NCBI GenBank assembly: GCA_002479415.1
Contig: DLMZ01000028.1
Location: forward strand, 18,665-39,105
Length of the DNA: 20,441 bases
Reading direction: 5' to 3'
Source of the DNA: Firmicutes bacterium UBA7523
GTDB lineage: Bacteria; Bacillota; Dethiobacteria; Dethiobacterales; Dethiobacteraceae
The notes beneath the pieces were generated by a model. The model did not search any database. It saw only the letters and a program-made list of their open reading frames with translations, and had not been told where the DNA came from. A program made the position numbers and the translations under genes. Shown in pieces: positions 7,470-14,242 of the stretch (positions within the stretch are counted from its first letter, which is position 1; every line of letters begins with the position of its first letter).

Positions 7470-8577
7470 GGACATGAAGAAAGAACAGCAGTTAAAGCAG
7501 ATTCAGGACGAGCTTATACAACGCGGCAAAAAGCGCGGAATTCTAACTTATAGAGAAATTATTATGCCGTTTCAGGAGCTCGATGTAACTGCTGACGAAA
7601 TAGACGAGTTCTATGACCAACTCTCCCGACTTGGGGTAGATGTTGTAGAGGAAGTTGCCGAATTAGAGGTCCTAAACGAAGATGATATAGAAGAAAGCAT
7701 AAAAGAAGAAGCAGAGGAAGAGATTGATCTCACAGTCCCCGACGGTATTAGCGTTAATGACCCCGTGAGAATGTATCTCAAAGAAATCGGCAAAATTCCC
7801 CTCCTTGCCCCCAGTGAAGAAATAGAATACGCAAAAAGGATGGAAGCAGGTGAGGATGAAGCCAAGCGCCGCCTTGCAGAAGCAAACCTGAGGCTGGTTG
7901 TCAGTATTGCCAAAAAGTATGTTGGTCGGGGCATGCTATTTCTTGACTTGATTCAAGAAGGCAACCTTGGCTTGATTAAAGCTGTTGAAAAGTTCGACTA
8001 TCGCAAGGGGTATAAATTTAGCACATATGCTACATGGTGGATTAGACAAGCTATTACCCGTGCCATAGCCGATCAGGCACGTACAATCCGCATACCTGTC
8101 CACATGGTGGAGACTATTAATAAGCTTATTCGCGTTTCGCGTCAGTTAGTTCAGGAGTTAGGGCGTGAACCGATGCCGGAAGAAATTGCAAAAGTAATGG
8201 GTATTACAGAGGAGCGGGTACGGGAAATTCTTAAAATTGCTCAAGAACCTGTTTCCTTGGAGACGCCTATCGGCGAAGAGGATGACTCTCATCTCGGCGA
8301 TTTTATCGAAGACCAAGATGTACAGGCGCCTGCCGAAGCAGCTGCTTTTGAATTGTTGAAGGAACAGCTTGATGATGTGCTCGAAACGCTTACCCCTCGG
8401 GAGAAGAAGGTTCTTACACTTCGTTTTGGTTTAGATGATGGCCGGTCCCGCACTCTTGAGGAAGTTGGCCAGGTTTTTGGTGTTACCCGGGAACGAATTC
8501 GCCAAATTGAAGCAAAAGCTTTGCGTAAGCTTCGTCACCCGATGAGAAGTAAAAGGCTTAAAGATTACCTGGAGTAA
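7459..8577 (+). CDS. rpoD: Primary RNA polymerase sigma factor (sigma-A/RpoD)
   Basis: This 372-residue vegetative sigma factor directs RNA polymerase to housekeeping promoters. Region 1.1 covers about residues 5-80 and ends in an acidic stretch (EDDIEESIKEEAEEEID). Region 1.2 is DPVRMYLKEIGKIPLL (101-116). Region 2 is about 142-212, with the -10 recognition helix around YKFSTYATWWIRQAITRAIA. Region 3 is about 220-300. Region 4 is about 305-370, with the -35 helix-turn-helix at TLEEVGQVFGVTRERIRQIE. GGAGGG lies 4-5 bases before the ATG at 7459. An in-frame ATG at 7474 has a weaker site. The start lies inside the end of dnaG. No terminator is visible before the tRNA promoter 30 bases downstream. 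Confidence 0.98.
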   Translation: MLAKDMKKEQQLKQIQDELIQRGKKRGILTYREIIMPFQELDVTADEIDEFYDQLSRLGVDVVEEVAELEVLNEDDIEESIKEEAEEEIDLTVPDGISVNDPVRMYLKEIGKIPLLAPSEEIEYAKRMEAGEDEAKRRLAEANLRLVVSIAKKYVGRGMLFLDLIQEGNLGLIKAVEKFDYRKGYKFSTYATWWIRQAITRAIADQARTIRIPVHMVETINKLIRVSRQLVQELGREPMPEEIAKVMGITEERVREILKIAQEPVSLETPIGEEDDSHLGDFIEDQDVQAPAEAAAFELLKEQLDDVLETLTPREKKVLTLRFGLDDGRSRTLEEVGQVFGVTRERIRQIEAKALRKLRHPMRSKRLKDYLE

Positions 8578-8606
8578 ATTGGAGAAAAATTATTGCATAA
8601 TAGGTA

Positions 8607-8635
8607 TTGACTTGTCGTCATAATTTAGTTATAAT
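8607..8635 (+). promoter_or_regulatory. Sigma-A promoter of the tRNA cluster
   Basis: TTGACT (8607-8612), a 17-base spacer and a perfect TATAAT (8630-8635) stand 27 bases before the first tRNA. This is one of the two best promoter matches in the window. Confidence 0.85.
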
Positions 8636-8661
8636 AACACTTGCACTGCTTATTGAGTCAT

Positions 8662-8736
8662 TCCTCGATAGCTCAACGGTAGAGCAACCGGCTGTTAACC
8701 GGTAGGTTGTAGGTTCGAATCCTACTCGGGGAGCCA
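8662..8736 (+). tRNA. tRNA-Asn (GTT)
   Basis: A complete cloverleaf with encoded CCA. Acceptor arms are TCCTCGA (8662-8668) and TCGGGGA (8726-8732), with discriminator G. The anticodon stem ACCGG/CCGGT encloses the loop CTGTTAA, with anticodon GTT at 8694-8696. The T-arm contains GGTTCGAATCC. It is first in a cluster of four. Confidence 0.96.
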
Positions 8737-8737
8737 T

Positions 8738-8813
8738 GGGCCCATAGCTCAACGGTTAGAGCTCCCGGCTCATAACCGGTCGGTTCTAGGTTCGAATCCT
8801 AGTGGGCCCACCA
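8738..8813 (+). tRNA. tRNA with CAT anticodon (elongator Met or Ile2)
   Basis: A complete cloverleaf with encoded CCA, starting one base after tRNA-Asn. Acceptor arms are GGGCCCA and TGGGCCC with discriminator A. The loop CTCATAA carries CAT at 8771-8773. The paired G1-C72 and the absence of three G-C pairs typical of the initiator anticodon stem exclude initiator tRNA. The GGCTCATAACC stem-loop resembles Bacillus tRNA-Ile2, whose C34 is converted to lysidine, more than the TTCATAC loop of Bacillus elongator Met. The choice is left open. Confidence 0.9.
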
Positions 8814-8826
8814 AATTCTTTAATAA

Positions 8827-8901
8827 GGCCCCTTGGTCAAGCGGTCAAGACACCTGCCTTTCACGCAGGTAACGGGGGTTCGATTCCCCCAGGGGTCACC
8901 A
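8827..8901 (+). tRNA. tRNA-Glu (TTC)
   Basis: A complete cloverleaf with encoded CCA. Acceptor arms are GGCCCCT and AGGGGTC (one G-U pair). The anticodon stem CCTGC/GCAGG encloses CTTTCAC, with anticodon TTC at 8860-8862. The T-arm has GGTTCGATTCC. Confidence 0.95.
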
Positions 8902-8904
8902 TTA

Positions 8905-8980
<76 letters not shown>

Positions 8981-8989
8981 TGCCAACAC

Positions 8990-9021
8990 AACAGCGACAC
9001 CGATTTCGGTGTCGCTGTTTT
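8990..9021 (+). terminator. Rho-independent terminator of the tRNA operon
   Basis: A perfect 13-bp stem (8990-9002 with 9007-9019) closes an ATTT loop and is followed by TTTAGTTT. It separates the tRNA transcript from the Mrp cluster. Confidence 0.93.
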
Positions 9022-9262
9022 AGTTTAAAAGAGTACCCGGGAACGTTAATGCTTAACACGCAAATAATAAATCTGCACTAAAAAAAGCCCCCTTTTTTTG
9101 GGAAAATACTATGCTTTTTGGAGTAAAACTATGCAAAAATGACAGGTAATATGTATGCTAGGAAACGGTTGACAGTGAACTTAGTTTAGTTGTATACTAG
9201 GGGCAGGATTTGTGAAATATTTAGCTTGCACAAAAAATTAAAAAGAAAGGGAGGTGAAAAAT
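9022..9262 (+). promoter_or_regulatory. Upstream region and sigma-A promoter of the Mrp-type cluster
   Basis: TTGACA (9169-9174) and TATACT (9193-9198) with an 18-base spacer form a strong promoter about 65 bases before the first gene. Upstream lie an inverted repeat GTTAA-TGC-TTAAC (9044-9056) and two copies of ACTATGC (9108-9114, 9128-9134) with a related GTATGC at about 9153-9158. These are possible regulator sites. No gene is seen here. Confidence 0.75.
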
Positions 9263-9784
9263 TTGTCGTCAGCTGGAAATAAGATTGCAAGAGACGGTAA
9301 GGCGCCTATTGTAGGGGGGTTTGTGGTTCTTTTTGCTTTCTGGGTTGTGCTTACCGGTAGTTTGCATCCCGAAAACATTGTTGGAGGAGTGCTTGCGTCC
9401 GGACTGGTTGTTTTGCTTAGCAAAGATTTGATGTTGCGGACAGGGGAACGCCCGGCTGTAAATCCGTCGACCTTAGTGCAAGGGGTTGTCTACGCGGTGA
9501 ATCTTGTTGTTGCCATTATTGTCGCCAACATCGACATCGCAAAAATAGTTCTTAGTCCAAGCATGCCCATTTCTCCTGGTATTGTAAAGTTTAAGTCCAA
9601 CATTAAGAAAGATTTCTCCCGTGTGTTATTTGCTAATTCGATAACACTGACTCCTGGGACTCTTACTTTGGATGTCGGGGATGGAAATTTTGTTGTTCAT
9701 GCTTTAACCCGGAAAAACGCGGATGATGTATCGCATTGGGCAATGGAAAAGAAAGTCATTGAAATTGAAAACGCTGGCAGCTAA
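9263..9784 (+). CDS. mrpE: Na+/H+ antiporter subunit MrpE/MnhE family (MbhA-like)
   Basis: This 173-residue protein has two hydrophobic N-terminal segments (GGFVVLFAFWVVLTGSLHP and the following VVGG-type helix), a third near VVYAVNLVVAIIVANIDIA, and a soluble C-terminal domain. That domain contains the family signature LFANSITLTPGTLTLD and ends in VHALTRKNADDVSHWAMEKKV. MrpE is a small membrane subunit needed for assembly and activity of Mrp antiporters. A TTG at 9263 is chosen as start because GGGAGG lies 8 bases upstream. The in-frame GTG at 9254 overlaps that ribosome binding site. It is the first gene of the operon, 65 bases after the promoter. Confidence 0.92.
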   Translation: MSSAGNKIARDGKAPIVGGFVVLFAFWVVLTGSLHPENIVGGVLASGLVVLLSKDLMLRTGERPAVNPSTLVQGVVYAVNLVVAIIVANIDIAKIVLSPSMPISPGIVKFKSNIKKDFSRVLFANSITLTPGTLTLDVGDGNFVVHALTRKNADDVSHWAMEKKVIEIENAGS

Positions 9785-9807
9785 GGTTTTGGGAGGAGGA
9801 GAGCCTG

Positions 9808-10071
9808 TTGGAAAACCTGTTTATTTTAGCCAGTACCGTGCTGGCTGTGCTTGCATTTTTATGTTTATACAGGGCTTACATCGGACCATCGGCAGCCGAC
9901 CGCGTAGTGGCCATTAACGTGGTGGGGACTAAAGCTGTGGCGATTATTGCCCTGGTTTCTTATGCTTTTTCGGAGGTTTATTTTCTCGACGTGGCTTTAG
10001 TATATGCTCTAATAAGCTTTATCGCTACGATTGGGGTCGCCAAGTATTTGGAAAAAGGCGCCCTGGAGTAA
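9808..10071 (+). CDS. mrpF: Antiporter subunit MrpF/MnhF family (MbhB-like)
   Basis: This 87-residue protein has three transmembrane helices and the MrpF signature RAYIGPSAADRVVAINVVGT between helices 1 and 2, followed by FLDVALVYALISFIATI. MrpF and MrpG form the thin end of the membrane module next to the ion path. The start is TTG, with GGGAGGAGGA 7-8 bases upstream. Length is typical of the family. Confidence 0.95.
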   Translation: MENLFILASTVLAVLAFLCLYRAYIGPSAADRVVAINVVGTKAVAIIALVSYAFSEVYFLDVALVYALISFIATIGVAKYLEKGALE

Positions 10072-10086
10072 GGAGGCACTGTTTAG

Positions 10087-10413
10087 ATGGATATTCTCAT
10101 TGGGGTATTTCTGGTAGCGGGACTATTCTTTTTCACCGTCGGGGTAGTAGGGCTTCTGCGCCTTCCCGATGTTTTTTGCCGCTTGCACGCTACTACTAAG
10201 TGCGATACGTTGGGAGCAGGGCTTATTCTTTTTGCCCTAGTTCTTGATCACGGCTTTGCTTTGGAAAGTGTTAAGCTTCTTTTAATTATTCTTTTTATCT
10301 GGCTGGCTAACCCCACAGCGGCACATGTTATTGCCAGATCTTCTTACAACAGAAAAGTTCCTATGGCAGAGGGCAGCTTTGAATTGGATTATACTAAGGA
10401 GGGATCGGCATGA
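10087..10413 (+). CDS. mrpG: Antiporter subunit MrpG/MnhG family (MbhC-like)
   Basis: This 108-residue protein has three transmembrane helices. The MrpG signature GVVGLLRLPDVFCRLHATTK followed by CDTLGAGLI is intact, and the third helix is followed by NPTAAHVIARSSY. Start ATG at 10087 with AAGGAGG upstream. The stop overlaps the next start by four bases (ATGA), indicating translational coupling. Confidence 0.95.
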   Translation: MDILIGVFLVAGLFFFTVGVVGLLRLPDVFCRLHATTKCDTLGAGLILFALVLDHGFALESVKLLLIILFIWLANPTAAHVIARSSYNRKVPMAEGSFELDYTKEGSA

Positions 10414-10664
10414 ACAGTGCGGTTTTGCCATTGGTATTCCAGTACACGCTGCTTGTTTTTTTGATATTATGTGCCTTGGCAGTAGCTAAGACACGGGACC
10501 TTCTTGGGGCTGCGATTATTTGGGCCGCATTCAGTTTGATTGTTTCCGTTCTTTGGCTGTTACTGGAAGCTCCGGACGTTTCTATAACGGAGGCAGCAAT
10601 AGGCGCAGGTCTTACCACATTGCTTTTCATAGTAACAGTTAGCAAGACAAGGAGGGCGGAGTAA
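10410..10664 (+). CDS. MbhD-like subunit (DUF4040; MrpA C-terminal part 1)
   Basis: This 84-residue protein has three hydrophobic segments with the DUF4040/MbhD signature AKTRDLLGAAIIWAAFSLIV, then LLEAPDVSITEAAIGAGLTT. In canonical Mrp antiporters this domain is fused to the C-terminal side of the NuoL-like MrpA. In Mbh-type complexes it is a separate gene, as here. The conserved acidic residues in APDVSITEAA lie in a membrane helix and are thought to take part in ion translocation. It overlaps mrpG by 4 bases and the next gene by one base (TAATG). Confidence 0.9.
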   Translation: MNSAVLPLVFQYTLLVFLILCALAVAKTRDLLGAAIIWAAFSLIVSVLWLLLEAPDVSITEAAIGAGLTTLLFIVTVSKTRRAE

Positions 10665-10945
10665 TGCGAAATATATTAACAATAATTGCTTTAGTATTTA
10701 TTGCCTACATTCTTGTCTTTACTGTGTCGGAAATGCCTCCTTTTGGTGCCCATGACAATCCGACGAACAATGTCGTCAGTGAGCGCTATATCAGTGAAGC
10801 AACAGCGGACACAGGTACGATGAACGCGGTTTCCAGTATTATTGTGGATTACCGTGCATTTGATACGCTAGGGGAACTTACAGTTCTCTTTACTGCGGTT
10901 GCCGCCGCCTTGTCTTGTATTGCGGCTCATTCGCAGAAGGCGTAG
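10664..10945 (+). CDS. MbhE-like subunit (MrpA C-terminal part 2)
   Basis: This 93-residue protein has an N-terminal membrane helix, a polar outside loop (EMPPFGAHDNPTNNV...) and a second helix preceded by the signature NAVSSIIVDYRAFDTLGELT. This matches the MbhE domain, which is fused to the MrpA C-terminus in standard antiporters. It directly follows the MbhD-like gene, so together the two small genes stand for the missing MrpA tail. A 33-base gap with GGAGAGGGGAGG separates it from mrpB. Confidence 0.88.
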   Translation: MRNILTIIALVFIAYILVFTVSEMPPFGAHDNPTNNVVSERYISEATADTGTMNAVSSIIVDYRAFDTLGELTVLFTAVAAALSCIAAHSQKA

Positions 10946-10978
10946 GCATTTGGATTTAAAGGAGAGGGGAGGATTTTC

Positions 10979-11410
10979 TTGGAAGCTATTGTGCTCCGTA
11001 TTATTTCTCGGATGTTAATACCGTTTATTCAGTTGTTTGGTCTTTATGTTATAATGAACGGCCATCTGAGCCCTGGCGGAGGTTTTCCCGGGGGTGTAAT
11101 TGTAGGTTCCAGTATGGTTTTGTTTGCCCTTGCCTTTGGGTTGGCTGAGGGGCAAAAGAAAGTGCCTCACGGAATAAGCTTAATAATGGAGGGCGGCGGT
11201 GCGTTATGGTATGGTGCTCTTGGTTTGGTTAGTATTTTAGCGGGCGCTAACTACTTGACAAACAAGGGTGCTAATTTCCCCCTCGGCGAGCCTGGTACCC
11301 TGTTTAGCAGCGGGTTGGTATTCCTGCTAACCCTGGGTATAGGAATAAAGGTAGCTAGCACAGTCGTTACCTTGTACTATAACTTGGCGGAGGGGAAGGC
11401 GCATGATTGA
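10979..11410 (+). CDS. mrpB: Antiporter subunit MrpB/MnhB family (MbhF-like)
   Basis: This 143-residue protein has four membrane helices. The MnhB signature is intact: a first helix ending YVIMNGHLSPGGGFPGGVIV, later NYLTNKGANFPLGEPGTLFS, and GIGIKVASTVVTLYYN. The start is TTG with GGGGAGGA about 6 bases upstream. The last 8 bases overlap mrpC. Confidence 0.94.
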   Translation: MEAIVLRIISRMLIPFIQLFGLYVIMNGHLSPGGGFPGGVIVGSSMVLFALAFGLAEGQKKVPHGISLIMEGGGALWYGALGLVSILAGANYLTNKGANFPLGEPGTLFSSGLVFLLTLGIGIKVASTVVTLYYNLAEGKAHD

Positions 11411-11783
11411 TACTCTGGCTAATTTGTTTCATAATTTCTATTACTTGACAGCCATGATACTCTTTGTTATCGGCTTTCATACCCTGCTTACTCACAACAA
11501 CCTTATTAAGAAGGTTATGGGTATGAATATTATGGATGTCGCAATTTTCCTGCTTCTTGTTTCTGTAGGCTATGTTCAAGGCGGCAGGGCTCCTATTTTT
11601 GAGGCAGGTGCCGGTAGTGTCCATACATACGTTAATCCGTTGCCATCGGCCTTAATCCTGACAGGGATTGTGGTAGCAGTAAGTGTTACTGCTTTTGCCC
11701 TGGCTTTAATTACTAAGGTATACCAGCACTATGGTACGCTGGATGCCGAGGAAATAATGCAGATAAGGAGTAGAGAGCTATGA
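11403..11783 (+). CDS. mrpC: Antiporter subunit MrpC (NuoK-like; MbhG-like)
   Basis: This 126-residue protein has three transmembrane helices and is homologous to NuoK of complex I. The family features include GFHTLLTHNNLIKKVMGMNI after helix 1 and VNPLPSALILTGIVVAVSVTAFALALI in the last helix. The asparagine-proline-leucine-proline turn is characteristic of MrpC. It is coupled on both sides, overlapping mrpB by 8 bases and mrpD by 4. Confidence 0.95.
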   Translation: MIDTLANLFHNFYYLTAMILFVIGFHTLLTHNNLIKKVMGMNIMDVAIFLLLVSVGYVQGGRAPIFEAGAGSVHTYVNPLPSALILTGIVVAVSVTAFALALITKVYQHYGTLDAEEIMQIRSREL

Positions 11784-13267
11784 GTCTAAGTGAACATTTG
11801 CCTATTCTAGCCATCTTATCCTTGCTTCTCACAGCTTTCATTGTGCCAGTTGTGGCAAAGTGGAAGAACGAGTTGGCTGGTCCTGTTTCTGTCGCGGCTT
11901 TGACTCTGTCTCTGGTACTCACTGTTGCACTTGCAGGTAGAGTTTTTAGCGAGGGAGCTTTTTACTATAGCTTGGGAAACTGGTCGGCCCCGTGGGGTAT
12001 TGAGTTTTATGTTGATGCTCTCGGCGTGTTTATGATGCTGATGTTAACGATTGTAGGTTTGTTAATCTTGGTCTACGCTGTTAAAGATTTGGCGCATGAG
12101 CTTAAGAAGGGTGTCGACGGCTGGTATTACACCTTATACCTGCTGTTATTAGCGGGTATGATGGGTATGTCGGTAACAAACGATCTTTTCAACATGTTCG
12201 TTCTTATTGAGATAGTTGCTATTTCTTCTGTTGCTATTATCTCCGTTAAGGACAATCGTCACTGTGTTGAAGCAAGCTTTAAATACCTTGTTTTAAGTGC
12301 TGTTAGCTCCGGAGCATTTTTGCTTGGGGTTGCTCTGATTTACATGGTTACCGGTCATTTGAACATTGATGCTGTTGCTGCAGGACTTGAAACAGCTCTT
12401 GCGCTTTACCCGCGCAATATTCTCGTGGCTATGGCTCTTATTGCTGTTGGGCTTGGATTAAAGGCCGCTTTGTTTCCGCTTCATGTGTGGCTTCCTGATG
12501 CACACTCCTCGGCGGTTTCACCATCAAGTGCCATTCTTTCCGGCCTGGTAATAAAAATTTATGCCATAGTTTTCATCAGAGTATTTTTGAAGGTATTCCC
12601 CTGGGAAATCTATAATAATATTCCAGTAATGGACTTGTTACTCTGGATGTCAACCTTCGGTATTATCGTAGGTTCATTGTTTGCCATTGTGCAAACTGAC
12701 ATTAAGCGTATGCTGGCTTATTCCAGTGTGGTGCAAATAGGTTACGTCTTTCTTGGCGTTGCTCTTCTTGCTCAGACTGCAATGGTCGGTGCCGTTCTGC
12801 ACATCTTCTTTCATGCCTTAATGAAAGCGATGCTTTTCCTGTCTGCCGGCGTGATTATCTACAGCACTGGTATCAGGCGCATCAGTGATCTGAAGGGGCT
12901 TGGCTTAAAGATGCCTGTTGTAATGACAATGTTTGGCATCGGTGCGCTTGCCATGGTAGGGATTCCGGGAACCAACGGTTTTATCAGCAAATTATACTTG
13001 GCTCTCGGTGCTTTGGAAGCAGGACGTCCTTTCTTCTTGTTTGTTATAATGGCTAGTAGCTTGTTAAATGCTGTTTATTATTTCCCAATTGTCGGGAATG
13101 CATTCTTTGGCAAAAGGGAAGAGCCTTTGCCGGAAATTAAGCCGATACCAATGGCCATGCTGATTCCTGTTGTTATTATGGGCTTAGCTATTGTTGTCAC
13201 AGGTATTTATGCTGCTCCGGTAGTGGGTCTAGCCTCCAAGGCAGTAGCTGGATTGCTAAGCCTTTAA
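11780..13267 (+). CDS. mrpD: Antiporter-like subunit MrpD (NuoN/NuoM-like; MbhH-like)
   Basis: This 495-residue protein has about 14 hydrophobic helices and belongs to the proton-conducting NuoL/M/N/MrpA/D superfamily. The key residues are present: Glu144 in helix 5 (NMFVLIEIVAIS), Lys228 in GLGLKAALFPLHVWLPDAH with His235, and the HIFFHALMKAMLF broken-helix segment. MrpD is one of the ion-translocating subunits. It closes the eight-gene block that follows the Mbh order. A 303-bp gap then separates it from the second block, so it may be the end of one transcription unit, although only a weak hairpin (GCCTC/GAGGC, 13272-13290) follows. Confidence 0.95.
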   Translation: MSLSEHLPILAILSLLLTAFIVPVVAKWKNELAGPVSVAALTLSLVLTVALAGRVFSEGAFYYSLGNWSAPWGIEFYVDALGVFMMLMLTIVGLLILVYAVKDLAHELKKGVDGWYYTLYLLLLAGMMGMSVTNDLFNMFVLIEIVAISSVAIISVKDNRHCVEASFKYLVLSAVSSGAFLLGVALIYMVTGHLNIDAVAAGLETALALYPRNILVAMALIAVGLGLKAALFPLHVWLPDAHSSAVSPSSAILSGLVIKIYAIVFIRVFLKVFPWEIYNNIPVMDLLLWMSTFGIIVGSLFAIVQTDIKRMLAYSSVVQIGYVFLGVALLAQTAMVGAVLHIFFHALMKAMLFLSAGVIIYSTGIRRISDLKGLGLKMPVVMTMFGIGALAMVGIPGTNGFISKLYLALGALEAGRPFFLFVIMASSLLNAVYYFPIVGNAFFGKREEPLPEIKPIPMAMLIPVVIMGLAIVVTGIYAAPVVGLASKAVAGLLSL

Positions 13268-13570
13268 GCTGGCCTCCTGTTTTTTGAGGCTGCAGTGAGA
13301 GCGATTTAGCTATAGTACAGTGGGGTTTAAAGTTTGTGCAAAGCAGGATTTTCAAGGCTTTGTATAGAATAGACTATTGAGTTTATTGCAGCTCTCTCCC
13401 TGCTTTTCATGCAGGCGCTCGTGAAAAATTGACCATACTTGAAGCCTAGGAAGCTCTTTAAGGTGGGTCGTTTTTTGCAAGAGAGTCATATATAATCCAC
13501 CACGGGCTGGCTGCTGTTACTGCAACCACGAGTCTTAAAGTAAAAGGACGAAAGGGGGGATAGATAGAGT
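13268..13570 (+). other. Intergenic region between the two antiporter blocks; possible structured leader
   Basis: No gene is seen in these 303 bases. GCAG (13292-13295) plus GAGAGC (13297-13302) can pair with GCTCTC (13391-13396) plus CTGC (13400-13403), enclosing a CAAAGC/GCTTTG hairpin (13339-13344 with 13357-13362). A competing hairpin CCTGC/GCAGG (13399-13403, 13411-13415) would break the outer pairing. A TATAAT lies at 13491-13496 without a good -35. No known riboswitch class was recognised. Confidence 0.4.
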
Positions 13571-14071
13571 ATGGGCAAAAGAGTACTGATTATTGGCTTA
13601 GTGCTTCTCCTGTTGCTTTGCATGACTGCAACTGTTTTCGCCGCTCCTGCTTCAGACTATGGTTCCGAACCTAAGCCAGCACCTGCTGTATACTATATTC
13701 GCTGGGCGATGTTGTTGCTTGTTTTCTGGCAAAGTGCTTCCTATACGCTGAAAGTAGCTACTCAAGGGCAGCCGCATCATGAAGATTTAACGCTTGGTTA
13801 CTTGTTTGCTTTTCTGATAGTAGCTATTTTCTTGATAAGTTATCATCCTGATATGGGTAGTTACACCGAGCCGGTTAAAGTAGGCTTCGTAAGGTTTATT
13901 ATCTTAATGCTTTCAGGTATATTTGTGACTGTATATGGTATATTGGGCAGGCATGACGTAGAGCATCATGACGATCATGGCCACGGTCACGGTCATGACG
14001 ATCACGGCCACGGTCATGACGATCACGGCCACGGTCACGACGATCATGGTCATGCCCCAGCGCATCATTAA
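13571..14071 (+). CDS. Membrane protein with histidine-rich repetitive C-terminal tail, function unknown
   Basis: I do not recognise this 166-residue protein. Residues 1-25 look like a signal peptide or first membrane helix (GKRVLIIGLVLLLLLCM, then TVFAAP). Hydrophobic helices follow at about 42-60, 75-92 and 104-125. The tail from residue 128 holds 17 histidines in about 39 residues, built from HDDHGHG units encoded by 21-bp DNA repeats (13967-14054), and ends in HAPAHH. Such tails usually bind Zn, Ni, Co or Cu, or bind protons. The gene sits between mrpD and two more antiporter-like subunits in the same direction, so an accessory or metal-handling role in the complex is plausible but inferred. 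AGGGGGG stands 11 bases before the ATG, and an in-frame stop just upstream excludes a longer form. Confidence 0.85.
   Translation: MGKRVLIIGLVLLLLLCMTATVFAAPASDYGSEPKPAPAVYYIRWAMLLLVFWQSASYTLKVATQGQPHHEDLTLGYLFAFLIVAIFLISYHPDMGSYTEPVKVGFVRFIILMLSGIFVTVYGILGRHDVEHHDDHGHGHGHDDHGHGHDDHGHGHDDHGHAPAHH
13967..14054 (+). repeat. 21-bp tandem repeats encoding HDDHGHG
   Basis: Units begin at 13967, 13994, 14015 and 14036 (the last partial). The second and third are identical, CATGACGATCACGGCCACGG plus T. A 6-base CACGGT unit separates the first and second. The pattern suggests recent slippage expansion or contraction that keeps the frame. Confidence 0.9.
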
Positions 14072-14095
14072 TGTTTGCGGGAGGGATTGATTGAA

Positions 14096-14197
14096 GTGCC
14101 TATTAGAATTGATCAATTTTTAACTCTGGTTGCTGTTACCGTTGGACTATTCTCGTTGTTTACTTTTTTAGCCAATACATGGATGGAGCACCATTAG
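14096..14197 (+). CDS. 33-residue single-helix membrane protein, function unknown
   Basis: A short open frame begins at GTG 14096 and ends at TAG 14195-14197. The product starts MPIRIDQFLTL, has one hydrophobic helix of about 20 residues rich in V, L, F and T, and ends NTWMEHH. GGGAGGG (14079-14085) lies 10 bases before the GTG. An in-frame TTG at 14087 sits too close to that site. It fills most of the gap between the histidine-rich protein and the 510-residue antiporter subunit, in the same direction. Its size and position fit a small accessory subunit of a membrane complex. The ribosome binding site, membrane segment and placement support it, but no family is recognised. Confidence 0.62.
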   Translation: MPIRIDQFLTLVAVTVGLFSLFTFLANTWMEHH

Positions 14198-14242
14198 TAA
14201 TTGCTATTCAGTTTGATTAATTAAATTTGGGAGGGAATTATA

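Noticed and set aside
9088..9102. CCC-T7-GGG segment as a terminator
   Set aside because: Only three G-C pairs form around a T loop and no T-run follows. The real terminator is at 8990-9021.
9263..13267. Membrane-bound NiFe hydrogenase (Mbh) operon
   Set aside because: The gene order matches only the antiporter half. No large or small hydrogenase subunit, ferredoxin-like subunit or NuoB/D homologue lies in the window.
13268..13570. Known riboswitch or T-box in the leader
   Set aside because: The T-box core (GGTGGTACCGCG type) and the conserved cores of TPP, SAM, cobalamin, glycine and c-di-AMP switches that I could recall are not seen.
14087..14089. TTG as start of the 33-residue ORF
   Set aside because: It lies one base after GGGAGGG, too close for initiation. 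The GTG at 14096 has workable spacing.
13913..14116. Minus-strand open frame rich in M, V and T
   Set aside because: It is the antisense of the histidine repeat tail. Its repetitive look comes from the 21-bp repeats.
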